Below, one piece after another: positions 19,342 through 27,313 of a stretch of DNA of 64,000 bases. Each line of letters starts with the position of its first letter. Position 1 is the first letter of the stretch. The notes below the pieces were generated by a model. It saw only the letters and a list, made by a program, of their open reading frames with translations. It ran no database searches and was not told the DNA's origin. Made by a program: the position numbers and the translations under genes. This DNA is from Bacillus sp. HMF5848 (lineage in GTDB: Bacteria; Bacillota; Bacilli; Bacillales; HMF5848), in NCBI RefSeq assembly GCF_003944835.1, contig NZ_RWIV01000001.1:907501-971500 (forward strand), written 5' to 3'.

Positions 19342-19423
19342 GGAGAACCTCCTTACATGTAGATTGGTATTATTTAAAGAGTAGATGTTACTAGTATATT
19401 AAAGTACTTAAAGGTTGAAAATC

Positions 19424-19438
19424 GTAATTATTACGTTT
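19424..19438. promoter_or_regulatory. Zur box for the permease pair
   Basis: TCGTAATTATTACGT matches the Bacillus Zur consensus TCGTAATNATTACGA at 14 of 15 bases. It is closest to the minus-strand permease operon. Confidence 0.85.
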
Positions 19439-19546
19439 TGTATTTTATAGCATTCATATGAATAAGTAAATAGTTTTAGAACGGTACATATAGTATATAA
19501 CGTTTTTTTGTTTCTTGCATTTTCTTTACGTTTCGAATAAAATAAA

Positions 19547-19561
19547 TCGTAATCATTACGA
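19547..19561. promoter_or_regulatory. Zur box for the flavoprotein operon
   Basis: TCGTAATCATTACGA is a perfect Zur box; the palindrome extends three more bases on each side (19544-19564). It lies directly upstream of the flavoprotein ribosome site, where bound Zur would block transcription. Confidence 0.93.
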
Positions 19562-19583
19562 TTTATAAAAGGAGGTGCAAACG

Positions 19584-20747
19584 TTGTATGATTGGTTAAT
19601 CATTGGTGGGGGCATACATGGATGTACGGTGGCTGTATATTTAATCAAAAGCAAAATTGCTACAACTGAACAAATTCGTATTGTTGATCCATATAAGGAA
19701 CCGCTACACCTTTGGCGGAAAAATACGGAGAGAATTGGGATGAAATATTTACGCTCACCATTCGTTCATCATATAGATGTTGATGCATTTTCTTTAACTA
19801 AGTTTGCCAAAAAACATAAAAACGAAGATTTTTATGGTCCGTATAAACGTCCGTCTCTAGAGCTTTTTAATGAGCATTGCATGGAAATTATGGATGCTGT
19901 CAGCCTCCATAATATGTGGCATTGTGGGTTAGTGAAGGATATAAGTAAAGGTTCTGGGTGTTGGAGGGTTGATATAAACAACGGAGAAAGTTTACTAGCA
20001 AAAAATGTTGTACTGTCTATAAGTTTAATCAATCAACCTATGATTCCAGATTGGATACAACATGTTAGAAACGGTCAAAATGTTGCTCATATTTTTGATG
20101 AAAATGTGAAAGATCTTACTGATTTTGAGCCTCCAATTATTGTAGTGGGGGGAGGAATAACAGCCGCACACACTTGTATTACTTTAAGTGAGTTATTTCC
20201 TGGTAACGTTACGTTGTTAACTAGGCATGATCTTCGTGTTCATGATTTTGATAGTGATCCTGGTTGGTTAGGACCTAAATATATGACTGCATTTCATAAA
20301 GTTAACGACTATGGTGAACGAAGAAAGATGATTCAAAAAGCACGATATAAAGGATCGATGCCGAAAGAGTTATATAACAAACTATCTATGTTAGTAAGAA
20401 CAGAAAAATTGAAGATTGTAATTGATGAAGTCATTGATATAAGCAACGATGAGAGAAAGCATAAATTCAACTTATCTAAACAGCAATTTTTAGAAGCTTC
20501 TTCGATTATTTTGACAACAGGGTTTGAACCTACCATGCCTAAGCAAGATTGGTTACATAGACTGATAACAGCGGAAAAGTTAGCGTGTGCTAGTTGTGGG
20601 TTTCCTATTGTAAAAGAATCTTTAGAATGGTGTAAGAATTTGTATGTGACAGGACCATTAGCGGAACTTGAATTAGGTCCAACAGCAAGAAATATATCAG
20701 GAGCTAGAAAAGCAGCCGAAAGAATAGTGTTACATTCTGTTGTATGA
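19584..20747 (+). CDS. FAD/NAD(P)-binding protein, Zur-controlled
   Basis: 387-aa flavoprotein of the wider flavin monooxygenase / L-lysine-ornithine N-hydroxylase-like group. The FAD motif is DWLIIGGGIHGCTVAVYL, the second dinucleotide motif is IIVVGGGITAAHTCI, and a late motif is ILTTGFEP. The start chosen is TTG 19584, because AAGGAGGTG (19569-19577) would overlap the alternative GTG at 19575. Two Zur boxes flank the gene. It precedes the COG0523 GTPase by 38 bases, so both belong to the zinc-starvation response. No siderophore or zincophore assembly genes are nearby, so hydroxylase activity is unproven and a reductase role is equally possible. Confidence 0.8.
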   Translation: MYDWLIIGGGIHGCTVAVYLIKSKIATTEQIRIVDPYKEPLHLWRKNTERIGMKYLRSPFVHHIDVDAFSLTKFAKKHKNEDFYGPYKRPSLELFNEHCMEIMDAVSLHNMWHCGLVKDISKGSGCWRVDINNGESLLAKNVVLSISLINQPMIPDWIQHVRNGQNVAHIFDENVKDLTDFEPPIIVVGGGITAAHTCITLSELFPGNVTLLTRHDLRVHDFDSDPGWLGPKYMTAFHKVNDYGERRKMIQKARYKGSMPKELYNKLSMLVRTEKLKIVIDEVIDISNDERKHKFNLSKQQFLEASSIILTTGFEPTMPKQDWLHRLITAEKLACASCGFPIVKESLEWCKNLYVTGPLAELELGPTARNISGARKAAERIVLHSVV

Positions 20748-20748
20748 A

Positions 20749-20763
20749 TCGTAATGATAACGA
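20749..20763. promoter_or_regulatory. internal Zur box before the COG0523 gene
   Basis: TCGTAATGATAACGA matches the Zur consensus at 14 of 15 bases and begins one base after the flavoprotein stop codon. It gives the GTPase gene its own zinc control. Confidence 0.85.
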
Positions 20764-20785
20764 TTATTGATTAGGGGGATTTATT

Positions 20786-21976
20786 TTGAAAAACAAGCAA
20801 GTACCTGTAACAGTTTTAAGTGGGTTTTTAGGTTCTGGAAAAACAACGTTATTAAATCATATTTTAACAAACAAAGAGAACAAAAAGATCGCAGTCATTG
20901 TGAATGATATGAGTGAAGTGAATATTGATGCGTCACTCATAAAACAAGGTGGCTTCTCAAGAACAGAAGAAAAAATGATAGAGCTTCAGAATGGATGTAT
21001 ATGCTGTACATTACGAGAAGATTTAATGATTGAAGTAGAAAGACTTGTAAAGTCAGCTGATATAGATTACATCGTCATTGAATCAACCGGTATTGCAGAG
21101 CCGATACCAGTCGCTCAAACATTTACGTATATAGACGAAGAGTTAGGTATTAATCTATCAGAGTTCTGTAGACTCGACACGATGGTAACAGTCGTTGATG
21201 GCAATAGATTTTGGCATGATTTTGCATGTGGAGAAAGCTTGTTAGACCGCAAACAGGCAACTGATGAAACTGATACGAGAGAGGTTGTCGATTTATTAAT
21301 TGATCAAATTGAGTTTGCTAATGTGATTTTATTAAATAAAACTGATTTAATATCAGAGGAAGATTGCGATGAGTTACAGGCTGTACTTAGAAAATTAAAT
21401 CCAGACGCGAAAATACTGAATTCTGTTCATTCTGTTGTGCGATTAGATGAAGTAATAAATACACATATGTTTGATTTTGATAAAGCTAGTCAAGGAGCAG
21501 GCTGGATTAAGGAGTTAAATGAAGAACACACACCTGAAACAGAGGAATACGGAATTTCATCATTTGTGTATCGTAGCAGAAAACCATTTCATCCAGAGCG
21601 GTGGAGAACGTGGCTTGAAGATTGGCCTGTTGATGTAATTCGAGCTAAAGGTTTCTTTTGGTTAGCTTCAAGACCAGACATGTCAGGGCTATTGTCACAA
21701 GCGGGTACGTCGATCATGTTTCAAGCAGCTGGTCCTTGGGTTGCTTCATATACAGAAGAAGAAAGAGAAAGCGTATTACGAGAGGAACCAGAACTACTTG
21801 AAAGGTGGGATGACACATACGGTGATAGAATGAACGAAATTGTCTTTATCGGTTTAGATATGAACCGTGAAGCAATAGAAGCATCTTTAAATACGTGTTT
21901 GCTGACAGATGATGAAATGTATATGGATTGGTCAGCATTTGAAGATAGGTTACCTAAGTTTGAAGTAGAAGTATAG
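20786..21976 (+). CDS. COG0523 zinc GTPase chaperone (ZagA/YciC-like)
   Basis: 396-aa G3E-family GTPase, the length of B. subtilis ZagA (YciC). Walker A is GFLGSGKTT (residues 13-21). The metal-binding CxCC motif is CICC at residues 71-74. The NKTD base-recognition motif is present, and a CobW C-terminal domain follows. The family delivers zinc to client enzymes under zinc starvation. A Zur box lies 23 bases upstream of the TTG start, which has AGGGGGA before it. The adjacent decayed zinc-free L33 gene also fits a zinc-sparing locus. Confidence 0.92.
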   Translation: MKNKQVPVTVLSGFLGSGKTTLLNHILTNKENKKIAVIVNDMSEVNIDASLIKQGGFSRTEEKMIELQNGCICCTLREDLMIEVERLVKSADIDYIVIESTGIAEPIPVAQTFTYIDEELGINLSEFCRLDTMVTVVDGNRFWHDFACGESLLDRKQATDETDTREVVDLLIDQIEFANVILLNKTDLISEEDCDELQAVLRKLNPDAKILNSVHSVVRLDEVINTHMFDFDKASQGAGWIKELNEEHTPETEEYGISSFVYRSRKPFHPERWRTWLEDWPVDVIRAKGFFWLASRPDMSGLLSQAGTSIMFQAAGPWVASYTEEERESVLREEPELLERWDDTYGDRMNEIVFIGLDMNREAIEASLNTCLLTDDEMYMDWSAFEDRLPKFEVEV

Positions 21977-22002
21977 TTCACCATAATATAGGCGCTTTAA
22001 AA

Positions 22003-22151
22003 ATGAGAGTAAAAATAACACTAGCATGTACTGAAACATAGATAGAAATTACATTACGACAAAAAATTAAAGAAATAATCCAGACCGTATTGAGTTAATG
22101 AAGTATTGTCCGCGTTGGAAAAAACATACAATGCATAGAGAAACAAAATAG
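22003..22151 (+). pseudogene. rpmG: rpmG pseudogene, zinc-free L33 paralogue
   Basis: ATG 22003 opens MRVKITLACTET, and the end reads NNPDRIELMKYCPRWKKHT followed by MHRETK and a stop at 22151. These are the two ends of a 49-aa ribosomal protein L33. Between them one base is missing (frame change after TET) and an AAA lysine codon has become TAA. The CxxC pairs of the zinc-binding form are absent (CTET and CPRW), so this was the zinc-independent type. That fits its place at the end of a Zur-controlled unit. No good ribosome site remains. Confidence 0.82.
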
Positions 22152-22210
22152 TTTTTGCCAAATAGTAATGAGTTTCAGGTAATTTTTTAATTTTACTTTC
22201 ATAACGTATA

Positions 22211-22246
22211 CAGACCAATTATAACTTTGTAATTGGTCTGTTTTCT
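22211..22246 (+). terminator. terminator after the rpmG remnant
   Basis: CAGACCAATTA (22211-22221) and TAATTGGTCTG (22230-22240) form a perfect stem followed by TTTTCT. Confidence 0.88.
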
Positions 22247-22469
22247 ATGTAAAACTTAACGGCAAACCCTCGTGGGTCTCTTAATGTTTCTGGAGAATGT
22301 CCCCCATGTCATGGTTATGGATGTAAATGGGGAGCCAATATTTAAGTATCGCTCCCCGGTTTCCAACAATACGAGTGTTTTAATTGTCAGTGACAGGGTG
22401 ACCTTGTCGATTCGTTAAAGTATCATCTGAATTTTTCATGTTATGTATGTTATGTTGATTCTCTGCCAT
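22241..22469 (-). pseudogene. catalase gene remnant (katA/katX type)
   Basis: A minus-strand ATG (22469) with an intact AGGAGGTG site opens a catalase N-terminus: LTNRQGHPVTDN, a stop codon where Gln is expected, then NTRIVGNRG. After about 30 unrelated codons, in another frame, comes HGGHSPETLRDPRGFAVKFY, the conserved catalase core segment near the haem pocket. About 60-70 codons between the two blocks are missing and everything after the second block is gone, where the sequence runs into the hairpin at 22211-22240. At least one nonsense change, a frame change and two deletions make it non-functional. The HSPETLRDPRG wording is nearest the sporulation or germination type catalases. Confidence 0.8.
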
Positions 22470-22572
22470 CGTATACACCTCCTTCTAATTACTCTTTCAT
22501 TTTTTTTCATAAAATAAAGGATATATTCATAAGAAATTTCTTTTAAGTATGATAAAATTTCAGTAAAATTTA

Positions 22573-22601
22573 TTGACGTTATACACTTGCAGTTCTATGA
22601 T
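22573..22601 (+). promoter_or_regulatory. sigma-A-type promoter of galM
   Basis: TTGACG (22573-22578) and TATGAT (22596-22601) are spaced by 17 bases, 43 bases before the galM start. Confidence 0.6.
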
Positions 22602-22644
22602 GGTGTTGTAGGCGCTCTCATTTGAAATGACAGGAGTAATTAAA

Positions 22645-23694
22645 ATGAAACTAGTGAAGAGAATTTTTGCTGAGTTAAAAAATCAAACGATTTTTGCGTA
22701 CAATTTTAAAAACGATAATGGCATGGAAGTTGAGTTACTAAATTATGGCGGAATCATCACTAAAATCATCGTGCCTGATAGAGAGGGCAAGTTAGAAAAC
22801 GTAGTACTCGGATTTGATACAATTGATGAATATTTTCAGCGCTCCCCTTATTTCGGTGCTATTGTCGGACGTGTAGCTGGGAGAATTAAAGATGGTGAGT
22901 TTACGTTAAATGGCGTGTCATATAACCTAGCGAAAAATAACGGAAACAATCATTTACATGGTGGAATTAAGGGCTTTGATAAGGTGATTTGGGATGCGCA
23001 TGTAATAGAGCATGAAGACAGACTGTCGGTCGAACTTTCCTATGTAAGCAACGATAAAGAAGAGGGCTATCCTGGGACTTTACATATGAAGGTTACATAT
23101 ACGTTGACGAACAAGAATGAACTATATGTATGTTATGAAGGAGTAAGTGATCAGCGTACACTGCTCAATGTTACGAATCATTCGTATTTTAACTTATCTG
23201 GTAATTTAAAGCGAGATATACTTAATCATGTTCTAACATTAAAGAGTGATCGAATGGTTGAACTAAATGAAGAGCTTTTACCAACTGGAGAGATTTGTCC
23301 GGTTAAAGGAACTGCGTTCGATTTTTCTATTGGACGTGCAATTAAGAGTGGGTATGAATCAAAGCACCCTCAAAATATTTTAGCAGGGAACGGGTATGAT
23401 CATCCATTTATTTTATCAGAGCATTTTAATAAAGAAGTTGAATTAAAGGATGAAGAGAGCGGACGTGTTTTAATAGTTGAAACGGATCAACCAGCAGTTG
23501 TGCTATATACGGGTTCACAGCTATCAGATAATTATGTGATTAGAGACGTACAATCTCGGAAATATCTTGGCTTATGCTTAGAGACACAAGGGCTCCCAGA
23601 CGCGATACATCATCCACAGTTTCCATCTATCATTATTGAAAAAGATGAACTATATCAATCCACAACAAAGTATACATTTAGCATCACACAATAA
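22645..23694 (+). CDS. galM: aldose 1-epimerase (mutarotase)
   Basis: 349-aa cytoplasmic enzyme interconverting alpha and beta anomers of glucose or galactose. It has the family motifs NYGGIITKIIVPDREG, GRVAGRIKDGEF, NNHLHGG with the substrate-binding His, NVTNHSYFNLSG with the catalytic His, and LCLETQGLPDAIHHP with the catalytic Glu. The start is ATG 22645, eight bases after AGGAG; an in-frame ATG at 22627 overlaps that site. It is monocistronic with its own promoter and terminator. No galactose pathway genes are near. Confidence 0.93.
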   Translation: MKLVKRIFAELKNQTIFAYNFKNDNGMEVELLNYGGIITKIIVPDREGKLENVVLGFDTIDEYFQRSPYFGAIVGRVAGRIKDGEFTLNGVSYNLAKNNGNNHLHGGIKGFDKVIWDAHVIEHEDRLSVELSYVSNDKEEGYPGTLHMKVTYTLTNKNELYVCYEGVSDQRTLLNVTNHSYFNLSGNLKRDILNHVLTLKSDRMVELNEELLPTGEICPVKGTAFDFSIGRAIKSGYESKHPQNILAGNGYDHPFILSEHFNKEVELKDEESGRVLIVETDQPAVVLYTGSQLSDNYVIRDVQSRKYLGLCLETQGLPDAIHHPQFPSIIIEKDELYQSTTKYTFSITQ

Positions 23695-23698
23695 AGAA

Positions 23699-23733
23699 GC
23701 GACCTTGACAAAATGATGTCAAGGTCGTTTTTG
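23699..23733 (+). terminator. terminator after galM
   Basis: CGACCTTGACA and TGTCAAGGTCG form a perfect 11-bp stem followed by a T tract. Confidence 0.93.
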
Positions 23734-23886
23734 TTGTTAATGCCACATGATGGCTCAATCCCATAATCAGAACGATAAGTCATAGCTATGGTGATGACAT
23801 CGCCTGCAGAATCTTTGAACGGACAGTCCCGGATTAATTACACATAGCATATGTTACTACGGAGTATGAATAGGAGGAATGCCTAC

Positions 23887-24522
23887 ATGTATCCATATAA
23901 TGTGTATCATCATAATCATTATGTTGTAAGAGAACAACCAGGACTTGATGGAGAAACGATTGGTAATATTTACGGGATGTATCCAGGGTTTGGTCAAACA
24001 CAATATCCTGCCGGATCTCAATTTAATGGTCAAGGCCAATTCCCAGGAATGCCAGGGTTTGAAGGACAAACACCAGGTCAAGGTCAATTCCCAGGAATGC
24101 CAGGGTTTGAAGGCCCAATGCCAGGTCAAGGTCAATTCCCAGGAATGCCAGGGTTTGAAGGCCCAATGCCAGGTCAAGGCCAATTCCCAGGAATGCCAGG
24201 GTTTGAAGGACAAACACCAGGGCAAGGTCAGTTCCCAGGAATGCCAGGCTTTCAAGGAGAAATGCCAGGTCAAGGTCAATTCCCAGGAATGCCAGGGTTT
24301 GAAGGCCCAATGCCAGGTCAAGGTCAATTCCCAGGAATGCCAGGCTCTCAAGGAGAAATGCCAGGTCAAGGTCAATTCCCAGGAATACAAGGCTTTCAAG
24401 GAGAAATGCCAGGTCAAGGTCAATTCCCAGGAATGCCTGGCTTTCAAGGACAAATGCCAGGTCAAGGTCAATTCCCAGGGTATCCAAACTTTGAAGGACC
24501 ACTACCAGGTCCAAGAAGGTAG
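23887..24522 (+). CDS. Pro/Gly-rich tandem-repeat protein
   Basis: 211-aa protein. A 47-residue head rich in Tyr, His and Asn (YPYNVYHHNHYVVREQPG) is followed by ten 16-residue repeats of the type GQGQFPGMPGFEGPMP and a short basic end. The start is ATG 23887, nine bases after AGGAGG. There is no signal peptide and no Cys. The repeats are elastin- or collagen-like in flavour but lack strict Gly-X-Y. A spore-coat or exosporium role is possible: CATATGTTA at 23848 resembles a sigma-K -10 box, though no matching -35 is seen. Function unknown. Confidence 0.8.
   Translation: MYPYNVYHHNHYVVREQPGLDGETIGNIYGMYPGFGQTQYPAGSQFNGQGQFPGMPGFEGQTPGQGQFPGMPGFEGPMPGQGQFPGMPGFEGPMPGQGQFPGMPGFEGQTPGQGQFPGMPGFQGEMPGQGQFPGMPGFEGPMPGQGQFPGMPGSQGEMPGQGQFPGIQGFQGEMPGQGQFPGMPGFQGQMPGQGQFPGYPNFEGPLPGPRR
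24028..24507 (+). repeat. ten 48-bp in-frame repeats
   Basis: Ten tandem 48-base units encoding GQGQFPGMPGxxGxxP. Variation is confined to a few positions (FEGPM, FEGQT, FQGEM, SQGEM), and near-identical units suggest recent expansion or gene conversion. The frame is preserved throughout, unlike the two non-coding arrays in this window. Confidence 0.95.
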
Positions 24523-24532
24523 GCAAAAAATG

Positions 24533-24572
24533 ACCCCCAAGTTAGGAGTTTTATATAACTAGGGGGTTTCGT
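24533..24572 (+). terminator. terminator after the repeat protein
   Basis: ACCCCCAAGTTA pairs with TAACTAGGGGGT, followed by a T-rich run interrupted by one C and one G. Confidence 0.75.
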
Positions 24573-24580
24573 TTATTCAA

Positions 24581-25360
24581 TTATTCATTCTGTCTATACG
24601 AACCGGGTGAAATACCATATTTCTTTTTAAATACTCTATGAAAATAAGGATAAGTACCAAACCCACATTCTTGTGCAATTTGTTCAAGTGTCATAGAAGT
24701 GTATTTCATTCTCTCGATGGCAGCTGTTATTCGGATGTCTTGCGCATATTCAATCATTGTCATATCCACACTATTCTTAAATAAATGAACGGCTCGAGAA
24801 ACACTGAGGCCTACATACTGAGCCACATCTTCAATTTTTAATTCAGTGGTGGCATGCTCCTCAATATATCGCATCATTCTTGTAACAGCGTAAGGCCGGT
24901 TAAGCGCAGTTTCTGTGACAGCTCGTTCTAACGATACACATAGTGCTCGAATTAAATACCCCGTTAATTCATTCTCATCTGCGGATGTTGGTCGTCTCAT
25001 TTCAACAGTCAGGTGCCTCCATAAGGCGAGTAATTTTTCATCGAGACCAATTCTTGATACGGTTGGTTTTGGTGAACGTTGCCACCATTCATCAATCCAC
25101 GTTCCTTCACATGCTAAGTGATAATCTGCACTATGAATAGATTCATCGTTTGTCTCTTCTATAAGTAATTCATAATCATCGCCAGGCTTAATCAGTAATA
25201 AATCACCTTTTTCAACTTGATAATTTTTACCTTGTGCTGTTATTTTACAGACGCCCTCGGTTTGAATGCGAAATAAATAAGCAGGAAATCCACTTTTATT
25301 TTGAGAATAAAACCGTTGTGTATGAAAGGAGTACCCACAATAACCAATATGTATTGTCAT
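24581..25360 (-). CDS. AraC-family regulator of the divergent sugar operon
   Basis: 259-aa regulator. The N-terminal cupin-like sensor domain contains KGDLLLIKPGDDYEL. The C-terminal double helix-turn-helix contains LKIEDVAQYVGLSVSRAVHLFK and LEQIAQECGFGTYPYFHRVFKKKYGISPGSYR. The start is ATG 25360 with AAGGAG ten bases upstream; the in-frame ATG at 25429 has no ribosome site. It is divergent from four sugar-catabolic genes and is most likely their sugar-responsive activator, inferred from context. Confidence 0.88.
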   Translation of the reverse strand: MTIHIGYCGYSFHTQRFYSQNKSGFPAYLFRIQTEGVCKITAQGKNYQVEKGDLLLIKPGDDYELLIEETNDESIHSADYHLACEGTWIDEWWQRSPKPTVSRIGLDEKLLALWRHLTVEMRRPTSADENELTGYLIRALCVSLERAVTETALNRPYAVTRMMRYIEEHATTELKIEDVAQYVGLSVSRAVHLFKNSVDMTMIEYAQDIRITAAIERMKYTSMTLEQIAQECGFGTYPYFHRVFKKKYGISPGSYRQNE

Positions 25361-25427
25361 AGTTTTCTTCTCCTTAAGAATAATAAATAGCAAAATAGTG
25401 CATGTTTTCATTATATCATCTATGTTC

Positions 25428-25463
25428 ACAAATAGTAATATCGTATACTATTGGGTCAAATAG
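25428..25463. promoter_or_regulatory. candidate AraC-type operator
   Basis: CAAATAGT occurs at 25428-25435 and 25456-25463 in direct orientation, 28 bases apart, with a related CAAAATAGT at 25390-25398. An inverted ACTATT lies between. Directly repeated half-sites are typical of AraC regulators. Confidence 0.4.
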
Positions 25464-25497
25464 TTTATAAGTAAACATGTGAAGGGGAGGCAGGATG

Positions 25498-26253
25498 ATG
25501 AGTATTCCAGTGGCAGTACAAATGTATACACTTCGAGAAGAAAGTGCACAGGATTTTGTCGGAACTTTAAAGAAAGTCGCAGACTTAGGATTCACAGGTG
25601 TTGAATTTGCGGGTTATGGTGGTTTACCTGTTCGAGAGGTGAAAGCGCTTTTAAATGAGTTAGGCTTACATGCCGTGTCAAGTCACATTCCACTTGAGCA
25701 ATTAGAAAGCAATTTAGAACAGGTGATTGAAGATCAAAAAGTGTTAGGAAGTAGTTATATTGTATGTCCTTACATACTACCTGAACAGCGTACAGAAGAA
25801 AATTACCTTAAGCTTATTGCTAATCTTAAAAAAATCAATGAGGTATGCCAGTCTGAAGGGATAACGTTGTGTTATCACAATCATGATTTTGAGTTAGAAC
25901 GTTTGTCAGATGGTCGTTCAGCTTTAGAAACAATATTTGACAATACAACGGTTAGCACAGAGCTTGATGTGTATTGGCTTACAAAAGCAGGAGAAGATCC
26001 TGTTGAGTGGTTAAAACGCTATAAGGGTAGGTCCCCACTTGTTCATTTAAAAGACATGACAGTGGATGACGAAAAATTCTTTGCAGAGCTAGGTACAGGT
26101 GGTGTTGATCTAACGAGCATTTTACAAACTGGTGATGAAGCTGGTGTGAAATGGTGGATAGTTGAACAAGACCAAAGTCGTCGTACACCTTTTGAAAGTA
26201 TTGAAATGAGTTTAGAGTATTTAAAAACAAAATTACCTTATCTTAGAGATTAA
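25498..26253 (+). CDS. sugar isomerase/epimerase-like TIM barrel protein
   Basis: 251-aa AP-endonuclease-2/xylose-isomerase fold protein. Likely metal ligands appear in order: CYHNHDFE, TELDVYWLTKAG, LVHLKDM and WWIVEQDQ. Members act on inositol derivatives, keto-sugars or similar. Two ATGs stand in tandem at 25495 and 25498; the second is better spaced (seven bases) from GGGGAGG. It is the first gene of a four-gene operon with two oxidoreductases and a second isomerase. The exact substrate is not assignable. Confidence 0.85.
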   Translation: MSIPVAVQMYTLREESAQDFVGTLKKVADLGFTGVEFAGYGGLPVREVKALLNELGLHAVSSHIPLEQLESNLEQVIEDQKVLGSSYIVCPYILPEQRTEENYLKLIANLKKINEVCQSEGITLCYHNHDFELERLSDGRSALETIFDNTTVSTELDVYWLTKAGEDPVEWLKRYKGRSPLVHLKDMTVDDEKFFAELGTGGVDLTSILQTGDEAGVKWWIVEQDQSRRTPFESIEMSLEYLKTKLPYLRD

Positions 26254-26271
26254 ATTAGGAGGCAAAATAAC

Positions 26272-27294
26272 ATGAGTACATTAAAAGTTGGAGTTATTGG
26301 TTGTGGAGCTATTGCACAACGTCGTCATTTACCAGAGTATGCAGCGAACAAAAATGTAGAGATTGTGGCAGTTTGTGATATTAATGCTGAACGTGCAGAA
26401 GAAATGGCAACAAAATACGACGCAAAGGCTTATACAGAATATAAGGATGTCATCGCTTTAGATGAAATCGATGTCATAAGTGTATGTTTACCGAACTATT
26501 TACATGCACCAGTATCAATTGCTGCTTCACAGGCAGGAAAGCATGTGTTATGTGAAAAGCCTATGGCAACTTCAAAAGAAGAAGCTCTAGCTATGATTGA
26601 GGCAGCAAAGGCAAGCAACAAAAAACTTATGGTTGCACATAATCAACGTTTTGTAAGCTCACACCGCAAAGCAAAAGAAATTATTGAAAGCGGGAAGTTA
26701 GGAAAAGTGTATAGCTTTAGAACAACGTTTGGTCACCCAGGACCTGAAGACTGGAGCTTAGATGGAAGAGAAAGTTGGTTCTTCAATAAAGAAGAAGCAT
26801 TTATTGGTGCAATGGGAGATTTAGGCGTGCATAAAGCAGACTTAATGCGTTATTTACTGGGTGACTTTGCTGAAGTGTCATCATTTATTGAAACAAATGC
26901 GAAAGAAAATACAGATGTTGATGACAACGCAGTTTGTATTTTGCGCACAGCTAATGGCATAATTGGTACGCTAGCAGCAAGCTGGGCTTATGTAAAAGGT
27001 GGCGATAATTCTACTGTGATTTATGGTGAGAAAGGTGTTCTTCGCCTTGAAGATCATCCAGAGTATTCACTTATTGAAGAATATAAAAATGGTGAAGCAG
27101 TATATCATAAGCTTGGTAAAATTCAAACAAATGAAGAGGGTGGCCAAACAAATTCACATGTTATTAATCACTTTGTAACATGCATCCTTGAAGATAAGCA
27201 ACCGCTAATAACAGGCGAAGAGGGTATGAAATCTCTAGACGTCATTTTAGGGGCTCTTGAATCACAAAAAACCAAGAGAATCATTTCACTATAA
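26272..27294 (+). CDS. Gfo/Idh/MocA-family dehydrogenase 1
   Basis: 340-aa NAD(P)-dependent oxidoreductase. The Rossmann motif is VGVIGCGAIAQRRHLP, the catalytic lysine motif is CEKPMATSKEEA, and the active-site Asp/His segment is GDLGVHKADLMRYL. Such enzymes oxidise or reduce a hydroxyl of sugars or inositols. It lies 18 bases after the first isomerase, so they are likely co-transcribed, with the pair oxidising a sugar and rearranging the keto product. Confidence 0.88.
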   Translation: MSTLKVGVIGCGAIAQRRHLPEYAANKNVEIVAVCDINAERAEEMATKYDAKAYTEYKDVIALDEIDVISVCLPNYLHAPVSIAASQAGKHVLCEKPMATSKEEALAMIEAAKASNKKLMVAHNQRFVSSHRKAKEIIESGKLGKVYSFRTTFGHPGPEDWSLDGRESWFFNKEEAFIGAMGDLGVHKADLMRYLLGDFAEVSSFIETNAKENTDVDDNAVCILRTANGIIGTLAASWAYVKGGDNSTVIYGEKGVLRLEDHPEYSLIEEYKNGEAVYHKLGKIQTNEEGGQTNSHVINHFVTCILEDKQPLITGEEGMKSLDVILGALESQKTKRIISL

Positions 27295-27313
27295 TTGAAA
27301 GGGGCAATTCACT

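Noticed and set aside
22270-22434. Plus-strand frame beginning MFLENVPHVMVMDVNGEP
   Set aside because: It is the antisense of the catalase remnant, which explains the sequence better.
23857-24562. Long open frames in the other frames of the Pro/Gly repeat gene
   Set aside because: They arise from the 48-bp periodicity; only the frame from 23887 has an AGGAGG site and a non-repetitive head and tail.
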